Shown piece after piece: positions 37,277 through 48,101 of a stretch of 64,000 nucleotides of DNA. The DNA comes from Bostrychus sinensis (taxonomy: Eukaryota; Chordata; Actinopteri; Gobiiformes; Eleotridae), in the NCBI GenBank assembly GCA_020698575.1, contig CM036247.1:25210431-25274430 (forward strand). Reading direction: 5' to 3'. The first letter of the stretch is position 1; every line of letters starts with the position of its first letter. Under the pieces are notes generated by a model that was not told the DNA's origin, searched no databases, and saw only the letters and a list, made by a program, of their open reading frames with translations. Both the position numbers and the translations under genes were made by a program.

Positions 37277-40200
37277 TTATAAAGTTCTGTCATATATTTT
37301 TAAAGCATTCTCATAAACATGTTTCTTTTCTTCATCTGTGTCAAACTTGCACATATTTGAAGTGTTCTCATAGACATGTTTCTCCTCAAAACCTGCAAGA
37401 GTGAAAAATTATCATTAAGATACAGTAAAGGATTGTATTTTCTTTTGCAGCTAATAAATCACAGAAATACTTACTGTTCTTCTTTTGCTTTCTGCCTTTT
37501 CTGAAATAAGATCCATACATAATATTATCAATATACAGTACATGTATAGTAGATGAAGATATTATGCTAATGACTTACTGGTGTTTATAAACATAGAACC
37601 CTCCTGCGACCGCTCCAGCAACAACCACTAAACATGCAATAGTTATTCCAGCAATGGCCCCAGCTGACAGACTGTTAGAGGGGTGCTCTACACAAAAACA
37701 AAAAAAACAACAATGATTCTGCTGCAGGTTGACCTCATACATACATGTTAGATTACTCCCTGTTGGTAATACATGTATAAATCCTTACTGGTGCTTTAGA
37801 GTTCACCGCCACTAACTCAGAAAACCACAGGATTAAAAGTGTCTTCTTCTGTAGTGTATAAAACCTTCAGCAGGGGACACAGCTGCCAGTTTGGTGGCCT
37901 CACAGGCTTACTACAGATGTTAACACCTTCTACTCGAGCGTGTTTGTGCAGACGCTAACGATGGCATGACTGTATTATCCTGACCAGCGTTGTCATGTAA
38001 ACACTGTCTCAGTCTACAGATGTGACTGATGCACTTCACAAAGACGCTGCTTACATGAGAGATTGGTGTAAAGAATCTGTAGTAAGCCTGTTAGGCCAGC
38101 AAACGGCACTGTGCTCCCCAATGACAAAGACATTTTACAGCAGAAGAAACCATAACTCCACCTGTTTAGGAAGGGGCTGTTACTGTCATTGTTTTAACAG
38201 AACTGTAAATCTGGCATTCCCTGAGTATTGAACACTTCTCGTTTATTTATTTTAAACAAAACTGCAACCTGTAACTCAATCAGTTACAGGCAAAAAGACA
38301 TTGTTGTGTAAATGCCCCCTTTAGGTCATTTTACTTAAAGCTGCCCAGATCAGTATTTGTTAATATCTACATTTACCTGTTACAAGCACAGTGTGTGATG
38401 CGTTGGATGTTTCCATGGTGATATCATTTGTGGTTGTACAGATATATTCCCCACTGTCTGAATATCCAGTTTTGTCTTTAGTATATTCAGATGAATGAGC
38501 TATAGTTGTCCCATTCTTTATCCAGATGTAATTGGCAGCTGGTTCAGAGTCAGCAGAGCATCTTAATTTGAATATTTGTTCTACTTGGACCTCTTTTGGA
38601 CCTGAGATTTGAACATTTTCTGGCCCATCTAAAAAACAATAACAAATAAACCATGTTTTTTCCCAGGAGATGAAAGAAACATAAAGCAATGTGCACCAAC
38701 ACTTACAGATCACATTCATGACATAAATAGCTGTCTGACTGCTGATGGGGTTGCTGATGTTACAGGTGTATTCTCCTTTGTCTTTTCTGTTCAGGACTCT
38801 AAAGGACAACACTCGACTTTGATCATAAAACACAATGTTTTCAGAGGGTTTCAGATGTGATCCATTTATCATCCACTCTCTTCTAAAGTTGGGACCAGAG
38901 CCATCACAGGTTAAGTTGACTTGTGTCCCCTCAATTGGTGTTGGTGTGGATGATTCAACCCCAGCATCAGATATCTTCGCTGTGATTGAAAACACAAATA
39001 ATGAAACAAAATGTGTCCAGAAATATTATTAGAGAGGAGCTTAGATGCTGTTCATTGTTACTATTTTTTAAACAACCAGCCATAAATTATATTACAAAAA
39101 CACACAAAAAAGTAACAACAATAACAAAAAAGAGAGAGATAATTTAAAACACTGACTGAATATATAGCAACCTTTAAAAGTTACACTAAATAGGAATTCC
39201 TCATTGGAAAACCTATATTTTTTTAAAGAAATAATTTTAAAATTGTGACATACTCAACACAGAGATCATTGCAGGCTGAGAAGTTGTATATTTCAGAGTT
39301 TTGCTGTTAAAAGCCTGACAGCTGTAGTTCCCACTCTGGTTCATGTGGACATTCACCAGTTTTATCTGTGCTCCAGTAAAAGACAACAGCTCTCCATTTA
39401 AAAGCCATTTAAACTGAGCTTCAGGTCTGGAGTCAGCTGAGCAGGACAGAGAGATGTCTGACCCTTCCTCATGATATTCATTTGATGGAGAAGTCTTCAA
39501 AATGACATCATCAGGGCCGTCTAAACATGAGAACATGCATATTAGTTTGGTTAAAAATATACAGCAAACTGGATTATTTGTGTACATTTAACTGTGCTTG
39601 TTCATGACTCACAGCTGACAGAGAGGTTTACTGGGTCACTGGTGCTGCTGCTGACAGGATCAGACACTTTACATGTGAACGGTCCCTGGTCATAGCGGCT
39701 CACACTGACTATAGTGAGAGTGGAGCCTCCATCAGTGAGGTGGACTCTGTCACTGGCTGTGACCTCAGAGCTGTGGTTCAACCACAGGAAAGACAGAGAG
39801 GAACCCAGAGGCAGAGCAGGACAGACTCACAGAACTGTTGTACTCCACTAAGTCTGTGTTGTTGACACTGTACTCTCACATTAGACACTGGCTCTGTGGG
39901 AGAAAATGAGATTGTAATAGAGGTTTTCTGCAGAAGAACAATTTCTAAACCAGGATGAGCACCAGCAGTGTTTCCAGATGAGTGTGAGTGAGCATTACTT
40001 TTTAAAGGAGTGTTACCTAAAGTATTAAATTTTGCATAAATAGTTATTGTTAACAAATGTATTCTTCAATGATTTTGTTATTTTCTCCTGGTGAAATTTC
40101 TATTACTGTAATTTTGCTATCAGATTCAGGTACTAATTAGTACACATTACAGTATTACAATATAAATCATAATTTATTAAAGAATGTTTACTATGTACAG

Positions 40201-40940
40201 TCAGTCTTTATGATATTGTAATATATGCATTTAACCTATTTATAATTAACTTATTTATACTACTTATTATTTTTATTGCAATACCATTTCCATGATACCA
40301 TCTCCCGCTCCCCACACAGTATCAGCTTTTTAATTTTTCTTTTTCTCAATATCCAAGTGTGATCATGTCTTATATTTTTATCAAGGAAAATCCTATAGAA
40401 TGCAATTTATCAATGATTGGTTACCACTGATGTTTCATTGAAAGAAATGTCTGTGTATCACTTACCATATACATTCAGTGTGGTGGTTCCAGTCATTGAT
40501 GGCACTGCTGCTGGTATAATGTTAACTGTGTAGCCACCAGTGTCATTAAGAGCCACGTTCCTGAGCTCCAGAGATCCAGTAGAGATGAACAGAGTGATCC
40601 TGCCTTCATACTCTGGACCACTAAAGTTACCACCACTGGAAGAAGTGATTATATATTTTGTACCAGACGTCCATGTTATAGATATAAATGGTGTTTGTGT
40701 TGGATCCAGAGCTGTGGTGAACATCACAGAGCCTCCCTCAGTAGCATTCACAGTATCATGTGGTAACAGACCAGCTCCTGAGGTCAAACCTGGAGGGTAA
40801 TAACACATCACTCTTAAATATATTAGGTAGGCATAGAAGGTAGCATAATGTATAACTTAACATACACCATATTTAATTAAAGTCTTAAAACTGTTCTTAC
40901 CAAGTACAACACCAAGAATGATGACATGTATCAGACTCAT
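37277..40940 (-). CDS. CEACAM-like gene 7: TM protein with two HVYEN motifs, one frameshifted A exon
   Basis: Exons: signal 40901-40940 (MSLIHVIILGVVLG); N 40466-40789; A1 39613-39893, broken; B1 39254-39520; A2 38707-38979; B2 38377-38628; TM 37579-37687; microexon 37475-37500; tail 37277-37392. A1 is 281 nt rather than 282 or 279, and two changes (GTACAGTGTC for GTAACAGTC, and an extra base before CCTCTCTG) throw it out of frame. Skipping A1 joins N to B1 as G plus AC, giving DGPDD in frame, for a protein of 468 codons (N-B-A-B-TM). The TM helix (ITIACLVVVAGAVAGGFYVY) is followed by KHQKGRKQKKN, which is strongly basic. The tail has KHVYENTSN and KHVYENALK around a KFDTDEE spacer and ends KIYDRTL. 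YEN fits a Grb2-type SH2 site. Expression level and use of A1 are unknown. Confidence 0.82.
39613..39893 (-). pseudogene. Frameshifted A-type Ig exon of gene 7
   Basis: It reads EPVSNVRVQCQQHRLSGVQ and then runs out of frame to a stop, whereas the sister exon of gene 8 (48481-48756) keeps frame. Splice sites and most of the sequence are intact. Confidence 0.8.
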
Positions 40941-41033
40941 ATCTGCTGTAGTCTGTAGTTTTAGCTTCACCAGTTTCAGCTGGACATAGTGCAGCTCAAC
41001 TCATATAAGGAAGTACTGTGGTGGATCATAATC

Positions 41034-41072
41034 TGATCTGGCGTTGTCGTAACCTACCTCGATTAATTATTA
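41034..41072 (-). promoter_or_regulatory. Shared promoter block, gene 7
   Basis: TGATCTGG in place of the GATA-type motif, then GATTAATTATTA on the plus strand. A TATA-like CTCATATAAGG lies closer to the gene at about 41000-41010. Confidence 0.45.
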
Positions 41073-42027
41073 TACAAAATGCCACATCAGTCTGGTTACA
41101 TTTTGTGCTGTGTGCAGTTTGGTTAGAGTATTTTATGCATCTTTAAACTTACTGCATTGCTCTGTCATTATGTGCAATTAGGTACTGTGCACTAAATTTT
41201 AGTTTTAGTCTATTTGAGTATATTCTAGTAAATGTATATGTATCCTATTTAATTAGCACTGTATTGTACTTTTGCTTTTAATGTTGTGAGGGCTGAGTGT
41301 CTCATTTCAAAGAGATTCAAAGCGCTAAATGACCAATCACATGGAGCGACAGACACTTAATGAATACAACTAGAAACTTTACTAAACTTAAAATGCAGCA
41401 TACAAAGAATAAATGAATGGACTGAATGATGGCCACTCTACAGTTTAAATGTTAAAGTTTATTATTCCCTAGACTATAATGCAGATGATTCACACCATTC
41501 TGAGCAAAATGCCTTTCACTCTTCTTGTGAAAAAAAGCAAAAAGCTATGTCTTGATAAGATGCTACTTTAATATGGCACACAGTTTTTCTAGTTAAAGTT
41601 AATGCCAGCTATATATTCATGCTCTCCTCACTGCACTTTTGTCCTCCTCCTACACACCAGTATTTTGCTTCTCCCCAATGATTGGTCAAAAAGCCATCTT
41701 TTTTTTTTTTATGTTATACTTGATCTTGTCCTGCTCCAGAGCAAATTAGCCTTTATATCTGAGCGCTATAGTCTAAATCAGGGGTGTCAGAGATACGGCC
41801 CGCAAGACCTTTCTGTCTGGCCTGCGAGACAATTCCTAATTTCAATTAATAGGTTTTGATCGCTATTTAGCATTTTTACCGCGAGAACTACGAGTCCCAT
41901 AATGCACTACAGCAGCTCCGTAGCGCGCCGCTTCTCCCCCGCTGCTGCTATGACTTGTCTCATCTCTGACAGAGCTGCTCCATGCACGTGCTTCAGAGAG
42001 ACTTTACCCCGAAATAACTGAACAGAG

Positions 42028-42219
42028 TGTAGACACTAGCGTTATGTTTGTCCATACTGCTTACCATTGTTACAGTTACCTGGAGTATCCAATAGGTGTC
42101 GCTGCAGTTACACATTGGTGTTATACTCGATGCAGTCTGTACGCACATGTTCATATGAGCTACAAATAAATGGCTTGGCATACGTTAACAATGGACTGGT
42201 TATTGTGAACGAATCTACA
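42028..42219 (+). repeat. 5' LTR
   Basis: 192-bp repeat bounded by TGTAGA and TCTACA. It contains AATAAATGGC, a possible polyadenylation signal. Confidence 0.93.
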
Positions 42220-42323
42220 TGGTGTCAGAAGTGGGATATTTCACAAAGTCTGCACAGTCCATGAAGACAGTGGGAGCCGGTAAAGACAAGAAAAATAAAG
42301 TTTAAGCTCCGCACACGGACGTA

Positions 42324-45300
42324 ATGGCGGACGGATTCCGGCGCCCAGATCCTCTCGTCTTTGACAGCAACGTTGCTGAAAACTGGCGTAAGTTCGAGCG
42401 TGAATATGATATTTTCATCGCCGCTGCCCACAGTGACAAAAGTGCTAAAACCAAGGCCTACATACTCCTCAATCTGGCGGGACCTGAGGCCATCGAAAGA
42501 GAGCGGTCATTCACGTATGCCCCCGCGGTCATAACAGCTGAAGGCGTAGTCGCAACACCCGCAGAGTCGAGAGAGGACCCGGCGTGTTTAAAAAGAAAGT
42601 TCAAAGAAATGTGCAACCCAGAAACCAACGTAATCATGGAGAGGCACAACTTTAATAAGAGGCATCAAAAACCAGGTGAAACAATTGAAGCATATGTGAG
42701 CACATTAAGAAACATGGCGAAAACTTGCAGTTTTGGTGCATCACAAGACGAGTTAATCAGAGACAAATTAGTGTGTGGTATCAACAGTGACGGCGTCAGA
42801 CGTGCCCTGCTCAAAGAGACAGAACTTACACTTGCCAAAGCGGTACGCATTTGTCAAATAAGCGAGCTCACAGATCAGCATAGCAAAGCCCTGTCTACGC
42901 CGAAACACATTACAACTGCCGATATGAATGCTATACGGATAAAACATGGCAACACATTCAAGAACCCCAACAGGTACAGGAGAAAACAGGAAAAAGCGTC
43001 AATGAATATTTCAAACTGCAAAAACTGTGGAGGTTCACATCCAGCTAAACGTGAGCAATGTCCTGCTTTTGGACAACAATGTCATATCTGTAAGAAATAC
43101 AACCATTTCAAAAAACAGTGCAGGTCTCCAAAACCATATCAAAGAGGCAAACCAGTGAACCAAATCTCAGCAGATGATTCAGACAGTGAGGAGACATTTG
43201 CTATTGAAAACTTAACACTGGAGGATGAGGACAGTAACAAAAAGGAAGGATATTGCACAGTGACGGTTGTCAACAAGGCTCTAAAACTAAAAGTTGACAC
43301 AGGAGCAAATTGCAATGTTATTTCTTTGGAAACTTACAAAGACATTGGTCACAAAGTAAAGCCTCACAAGTCACATAAGCAGGTAAATCTTGTTGCTTTT
43401 GGAGGGACAAAGATTAAGTCCTTAGGCACAGTTACCCTCAAGTGTGAGCTAGCGGAACAGTCATATGATCTGCATTTTCAGGTTGTAAAACACAATGTGC
43501 AATCCATTTTAGGATTAAAGGACAGCATAAGAATGAAACTAGTTAACTTCAGCAAAGATGTTTTTCACATTGACACTGATCAGGATGGATCCCTTGCGCA
43601 GGAGGTGTTTCGTGAGTATGCAGATTTGTTCAAGGATGAAGTCGGTGACTTACCTGTGACCTACTCAATGAAACTCACTCCTAACGTGTCACCAGTTGTC
43701 AATCCTCCACGACGCATTCCCGTGCCAATGAAGAAAAAAGTAAAGAAGGAACTCCAGAGAATGCAAAAACTAGGAGTAATTGAACCTGTGGAGGAGCCCA
43801 CAGAATGGGTGTCCAACATGGTCGCCACACACAAGAAAGAGGTTGATGATGTTCGCATTTGTATTGATCCAAGAGATTTAAACAAGGCGTTAATGCGACC
43901 TCACCATCCCATGCGCACCGTTGAGGAAGTAGCAGCACAAATATCAGGAGCAACTGTTTTCTCTGTTCTGGATGCCAAGAGCTCTTTCTGGCAAATCAAA
44001 CTGGATCATGCTTCATCCCTTCTCACTACATTCACAACACCTTTCGGCAGATTCAAATTTCTGAGGATGCCGTTTGGTATCAACACAGCCTCCGAAGTCT
44101 TCCAGAGAGCCATGGAGCAGATATTCGCGGGATATCCATGTGCCGTAATAGTTGACGACATCCTAGTTGGGGGAAAGGGAATTGAGGAGCATGACAAGAA
44201 TGTGAAAAAAGTGTTGGAGCGTGCCAGACAAGTAAGGCTCAGACTTAATCCAAAAAAGTGCAAGTTCAGACTCAAAGAGGTGAGCTATGTCGGACACATA
44301 TTCACTGATAAAGGACTTAAAGCAGATCCAACAAAGATTGCTGCAATCAATGACATGCCATCACCAGAGGACAAAATTTCCCTCCAACGTTTTCTGGGAA
44401 TGATAAACTATCTGGGGAAGTTCATTCCAAACTTAAGCGAACTGTCAGCACCACTACGTCAGCTGCTTCACAAGGACGTGGTGTGGAGCTGGACTCAGCA
44501 CCAACAGGATGCTTTCAACAAACTCAAAGCATGCATCACCAGTCCACCGGTGCTTCGATACTATGACATGCAAAAGACAGTGACTCTCACTTGCGATGCT
44601 TCTCAGCATGGTCTAGGAGCTGCTTGCCTTCAAAATGACAAACCTGTTGCGTACGCATCACGGACTCTAACTCAAACGGAGAGAAGGTACGCACAGATTG
44701 AGAAGGAGTTACTAGCAGTAGTCTTCGCATGTTACAAGTTCTACGACTATATCTATGGAAAACCAGTGGTGATTGAAACTGACCACCAGCCGTTGGTCAC
44801 AATCCAAAACAAGCCTTTTCACACAGTCCCTGCACGACTACAACGCATGATGCTAAGACTACAGAAATTTAATCTGACTCTCATCTACAAGAAAGGCAAA
44901 CACCTCTACATTGCAGACACACTCTCTCGAACACCAAAGCTGGACACTCAACCTTCAAAAGAGGAGCAACGTGATTTTGAGGTAATGTCTCTTCAGCTCA
45001 TATCACCACGACGATTACAGGAGCTTGCAGAACACACCTCAGGGGATTCTACTCTGCAGACACTTAGCCGTTACATCCAGCAGGGGTGGCCGACACGTGT
45101 GAGCAGTGTGCCCAAGGAAATCAAACCATTTTTCAGTTTTCGTGATGAACTAACAATTGACAACAATGTTATTGTGAAAGGCACAACATCACTTCATGAG
45201 GTGTACCTACAGGAACTACACAAGGGACATCCAGGTATGGAGTCCACAAAGAGGAGAGCCAGGGACAGTGTATTCTGGTTGACCATAAATACTGACATTG

Positions 45301-46397
45301 AGGACAAGGTCAAATCATGCAGTATTTGCAACAGCCTAAAGCCTCACCAACAGAAACAACCACTAAAACTACACCACATTCCGGATCTCCCCTGGTCCAT
45401 CACAGCTACGGACATATTGGAGTGGGACAGCCATCATTACCTTGTACTTGTTGATTCATATTCTGGATGGTTTGAAATTGACAAACTGGAAAATCTGACA
45501 TCGGCCTCTGTGATTAACAAACTCAAACGCCACTTTTCAGTACATGGCATTCCACAGAAACTGTACTCCGACAACGGTACCCAGTTCACGAGTCAAACAT
45601 TTCATGACTTTGCCACATCCTGGGGGTTTCAACATGTCACCAGTAGCCCTGAGTTTCCACAGTCAAACGGTCTCAGTGAAAGAGCTGTCAGGAGTGCAAA
45701 GAGACTCCTTGAAACAACAAAGAGGGACGGGACTGACTTCTACTTAAATCTGTTACATCTACGGAACACGCCACGAGACAATATTCTTGGCTCACCAGCC
45801 CAGAGGCTGTTATCAAGGCGAACACGGTCTACCCTTCCTCTATGCAAAAAACTGTTAAGACCATCAGCAAAGGTAACAACTACAATCAAAGCCCAACTCG
45901 AAAAAAGGCGCAGAGCTCAAAAACAACACTACGACAAATCCAGCAAGCCACTCGCTCCCTTAGCACCAAACCAAGTGGTGAGATTACAAACACAAAAAGG
46001 ACACGACAAGATTGGAGTTGTACGCAAGATATGTGATGAGCCTCGCTCATACGTAGTGGAGTCGGATGGAAAGGAATACAGGCGCAATAGACAGCACCTT
46101 TTACCTGTAAATGAGCCACAACCCGAAGAGCTCCACGCCCGGCCAAATGAATTGGATATGTCTCAACACATGGCCAAATCTGAGACTGACGAAACACCTA
46201 CTAACAAACCTGAAATGACTCACACTCAAGTTAAACACTCTCAGTATGAACATGACAAGAAACAGTGTGAAAAAGAGACTAATAGCAAAGTGACACTGAC
46301 AAGAGACACTGACACATCCTTAACACATTCTGGTGAGAGCCTGTATCGAACCAGATATGGTAGAGTGTCTAAGCCAAATAGTAAATACCTCGATTGA
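42324..46397 (+). CDS. Ty3/gypsy Gag-Pol polyprotein (1357 residues)
   Basis: A single frame with no Gag/Pol shift. Gag: about residues 1-275, with CysHis knuckles near C232 (CKNCGGSH...) and C253-C266 (CHICKKYNHFKKQC). Protease: DTG at 325-327. Reverse transcriptase: about 440-720, with the catalytic VDD (D611, D612) in AVIVDDILVGG. RNase H: TCDASQHG around D758, then EKELLAVVFA and ETDHQPL. Integrase: zinc-binding HKGHPG (H966) to CSIC, then core D1030 (TATDIL), D1083 (SDNGTQF) and E1119 (GLSERAV), a D,D,E spacing of 35 between the last two. The C-terminal 250 residues are basic and polar. Order PR-RT-RH-IN is that of Ty3/gypsy. All catalytic residues checked are present, so the copy may be active. 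The start at 42324 is about 100 bp after the 5' LTR. Confidence 0.93.
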   Translation: MADGFRRPDPLVFDSNVAENWRKFEREYDIFIAAAHSDKSAKTKAYILLNLAGPEAIERERSFTYAPAVITAEGVVATPAESREDPACLKRKFKEMCNPETNVIMERHNFNKRHQKPGETIEAYVSTLRNMAKTCSFGASQDELIRDKLVCGINSDGVRRALLKETELTLAKAVRICQISELTDQHSKALSTPKHITTADMNAIRIKHGNTFKNPNRYRRKQEKASMNISNCKNCGGSHPAKREQCPAFGQQCHICKKYNHFKKQCRSPKPYQRGKPVNQISADDSDSEETFAIENLTLEDEDSNKKEGYCTVTVVNKALKLKVDTGANCNVISLETYKDIGHKVKPHKSHKQVNLVAFGGTKIKSLGTVTLKCELAEQSYDLHFQVVKHNVQSILGLKDSIRMKLVNFSKDVFHIDTDQDGSLAQEVFREYADLFKDEVGDLPVTYSMKLTPNVSPVVNPPRRIPVPMKKKVKKELQRMQKLGVIEPVEEPTEWVSNMVATHKKEVDDVRICIDPRDLNKALMRPHHPMRTVEEVAAQISGATVFSVLDAKSSFWQIKLDHASSLLTTFTTPFGRFKFLRMPFGINTASEVFQRAMEQIFAGYPCAVIVDDILVGGKGIEEHDKNVKKVLERARQVRLRLNPKKCKFRLKEVSYVGHIFTDKGLKADPTKIAAINDMPSPEDKISLQRFLGMINYLGKFIPNLSELSAPLRQLLHKDVVWSWTQHQQDAFNKLKACITSPPVLRYYDMQKTVTLTCDASQHGLGAACLQNDKPVAYASRTLTQTERRYAQIEKELLAVVFACYKFYDYIYGKPVVIETDHQPLVTIQNKPFHTVPARLQRMMLRLQKFNLTLIYKKGKHLYIADTLSRTPKLDTQPSKEEQRDFEVMSLQLISPRRLQELAEHTSGDSTLQTLSRYIQQGWPTRVSSVPKEIKPFFSFRDELTIDNNVIVKGTTSLHEVYLQELHKGHPGMESTKRRARDSVFWLTINTDIEDKVKSCSICNSLKPHQQKQPLKLHHIPDLPWSITATDILEWDSHHYLVLVDSYSGWFEIDKLENLTSASVINKLKRHFSVHGIPQKLYSDNGTQFTSQTFHDFATSWGFQHVTSSPEFPQSNGLSERAVRSAKRLLETTKRDGTDFYLNLLHLRNTPRDNILGSPAQRLLSRRTRSTLPLCKKLLRPSAKVTTTIKAQLEKRRRAQKQHYDKSSKPLAPLAPNQVVRLQTQKGHDKIGVVRKICDEPRSYVVESDGKEYRRNRQHLLPVNEPQPEELHARPNELDMSQHMAKSETDETPTNKPEMTHTQVKHSQYEHDKKQCEKETNSKVTLTRDTDTSLTHSGESLYRTRYGRVSKPNSKYLD

Positions 46398-46595
46398 AAA
46401 GTTCACATATTTTGAATTTTGAAATATGTTTTTTTTATGCTGTGAAGTTGCATTTACATGATTGCAATAGCTTTCAGTTGAAAGAGGAATTTTGTATTTC
46501 TGTACCTGATAACCAACTGAGTGTTCATCTCACAGTTAATGTTGTTCGCTGAATTGCTAATGTTTTGTTTGAAGTCCAAAACTTAAAAAGGGGGA

Positions 46596-46786
46596 TGTAG
46601 ACACTAGCGTTATGTTTGTCCATACTGCTTACCATTGTTACAGTTACCTGGAGTATCCAATAGGTGTCGCTGCAGTTACACATTGGTGTTATACTCGATG
46701 CAGTCTGTACCACATGTTCATATGAGCTACAAATAAATGGCTTGGCATACGTTAACAATGGACTGGTTATTGTGAACGAATCTACA
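46596..46786 (+). repeat. 3' LTR
   Basis: 191 bp, one base shorter than the 5' LTR and otherwise the same by eye. It is followed by the target duplication CAGAG. Confidence 0.93.
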
Positions 46787-47880
46787 CAGAGGAAAAGTGA
46801 AGAGTAAGAGCAGGGCTTGTAAATCCACTTTAAGGAAGAGAGACTGTGTGTGGACTCAAGAGCTGCGCTAAATGTGGAGCTAATGTGGCCACAGGCTCAG
46901 TAAAGAACACACTCTGAAGAAAAAGTCACAACAAGCACAAAAAGCTGGACAAAGCAGAAGCTACAGAAGGTAAAGGAGTCTGGTCTCACAGCAGAGCTGG
47001 GGGTTTAATAAAGCAAAGTCACAAAGTGAAGCTGCTGTGAGCTCACAGAGGACACAGCACTGATCCGCTCTGGACAGAGGGACAGTTCTGTGTCCCCTTG
47101 TCTTCACAGAACTATAACAGACTCAAACTAAATGTTGGGACACTGTGTATAAAAATTATAGAAGCAAATTAAACATTATAGGCACAAGATAAAAATATAT
47201 TACCACTTCATAAAAAATAAATGCTCATTTTTGATAGAAGCAACAGGTCTCAAATGTGTGAAAAAGACAACAAATGTGAAATGCTTACTAAAAAAAGCTG
47301 GACTGAGCATTTTACAACAAAATAGGTTAATTGTCCACAATTCAGCAACAAGACTAGGAATAAAACGTGTTTTAATACTATTATTAGTATTGGATGCTTG
47401 TGGTCTTCTGGCCTTGAGCAGGGCTGCACTAAAAATGTTTTTGACACAAGCTGCTGTCATCAAATTTTAAAAAAAGTGAGACAGTATTATATCAGCACCT
47501 GATAGGTTTGCTATGTTAAAATATAAATACCATTTTTAATGAAATAAATTAATGAAATCTGCAAAGCATATTACACAGTGCCCTTTGTCCAAAAATAACT
47601 ATAAAAATGATACAATTTAAATGTACACTTTTATACTATAATTTCTTTATTTATGTCATGTTTGGCCCGTGACCTACTATGATTGTTGAATTTCGGCCCG
47701 AACCATGAACTGAGTTTGACACCACTGGTCTAAATAATAAAACTGTATAAATTAGACATACAGTATCCCTTTACTATCTAATTTTAGACTCCACTGGGCT
47801 AAAAATGAGTCCTGGATTAAATGTGCTGCTGTCTCAATGTTGTGTCTATGGGCTCAGAAGAAATATTTCTCTAAATATTC

Positions 47881-47970
47881 AGGTGTAACTGGTTAGCAGA
47901 GTAGCTTAATTTACTTTATTTATTTACTTTGATTTGAGATTTGGACATTCTGGTCCATATGAAACACTCA
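47881..47970 (-). pseudogene. Relic of a B-type Ig exon downstream of gene 8
   Basis: AGGTGTAACTGGT, TAGCAGAGTAGCTTAATTT and GATTTGAGATTTGGACATTC, then TGGTCCAT on the plus strand, echo the B2 exons of genes 6, 7 and 9 with large deletions. It shows gene 8 once had a second domain pair, now lost. Confidence 0.6.
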
Positions 47971-48101
47971 CTGTTGTATGTTGGTGCAGTAACTTGAGAA
48001 GTATAAAGTAGTATTAATCTGGATGATCTTACAGCCTTAAAGAGTGACACTAAACATGAATTTCTCATTAGAAAACCTTTATTTTTTTTTGGGAAATGAT
48101 T

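Larger units (their letters stand above)
42028..46786 (+). mobile_element. Young full-length Ty3/gypsy LTR retrotransposon
   Basis: LTRs at 42028-42219 (192 bp) and 46596-46786 (191 bp) start TGTAGACACTAGCG and end GAATCTACA. By eye they differ by one missing base (GTACGCACATG against GTACCACATG). The 5-bp duplication CAGAG flanks the element (42023-42027 and 46787-46791). A primer-binding-like TGGTGTCAGAAGTGGGAT follows the 5' LTR, and AAAAAGGGGGA precedes the 3' LTR as a polypurine tract. One uninterrupted gag-pol frame lies between them. All this points to a recent insertion inside the older hAT element. Confidence 0.95.
41779..47727. mobile_element. hAT-type DNA transposon carrying a nested retrotransposon
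   Basis: The left end is CAGGGGTGTCAGAG and the reversed right end is CAGTGGTGTCAAACTC. Both ends are flanked by the same 8 bases, GTCTAAAT (41771-41778 and 47728-47735), the target duplication of hAT elements. About 1.2 kb belongs to the hAT element (41779-42027 and 46792-47727) and the rest is the Ty3/gypsy insert. No intact hAT transposase is present. It lies between genes 7 and 8. Confidence 0.85.
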
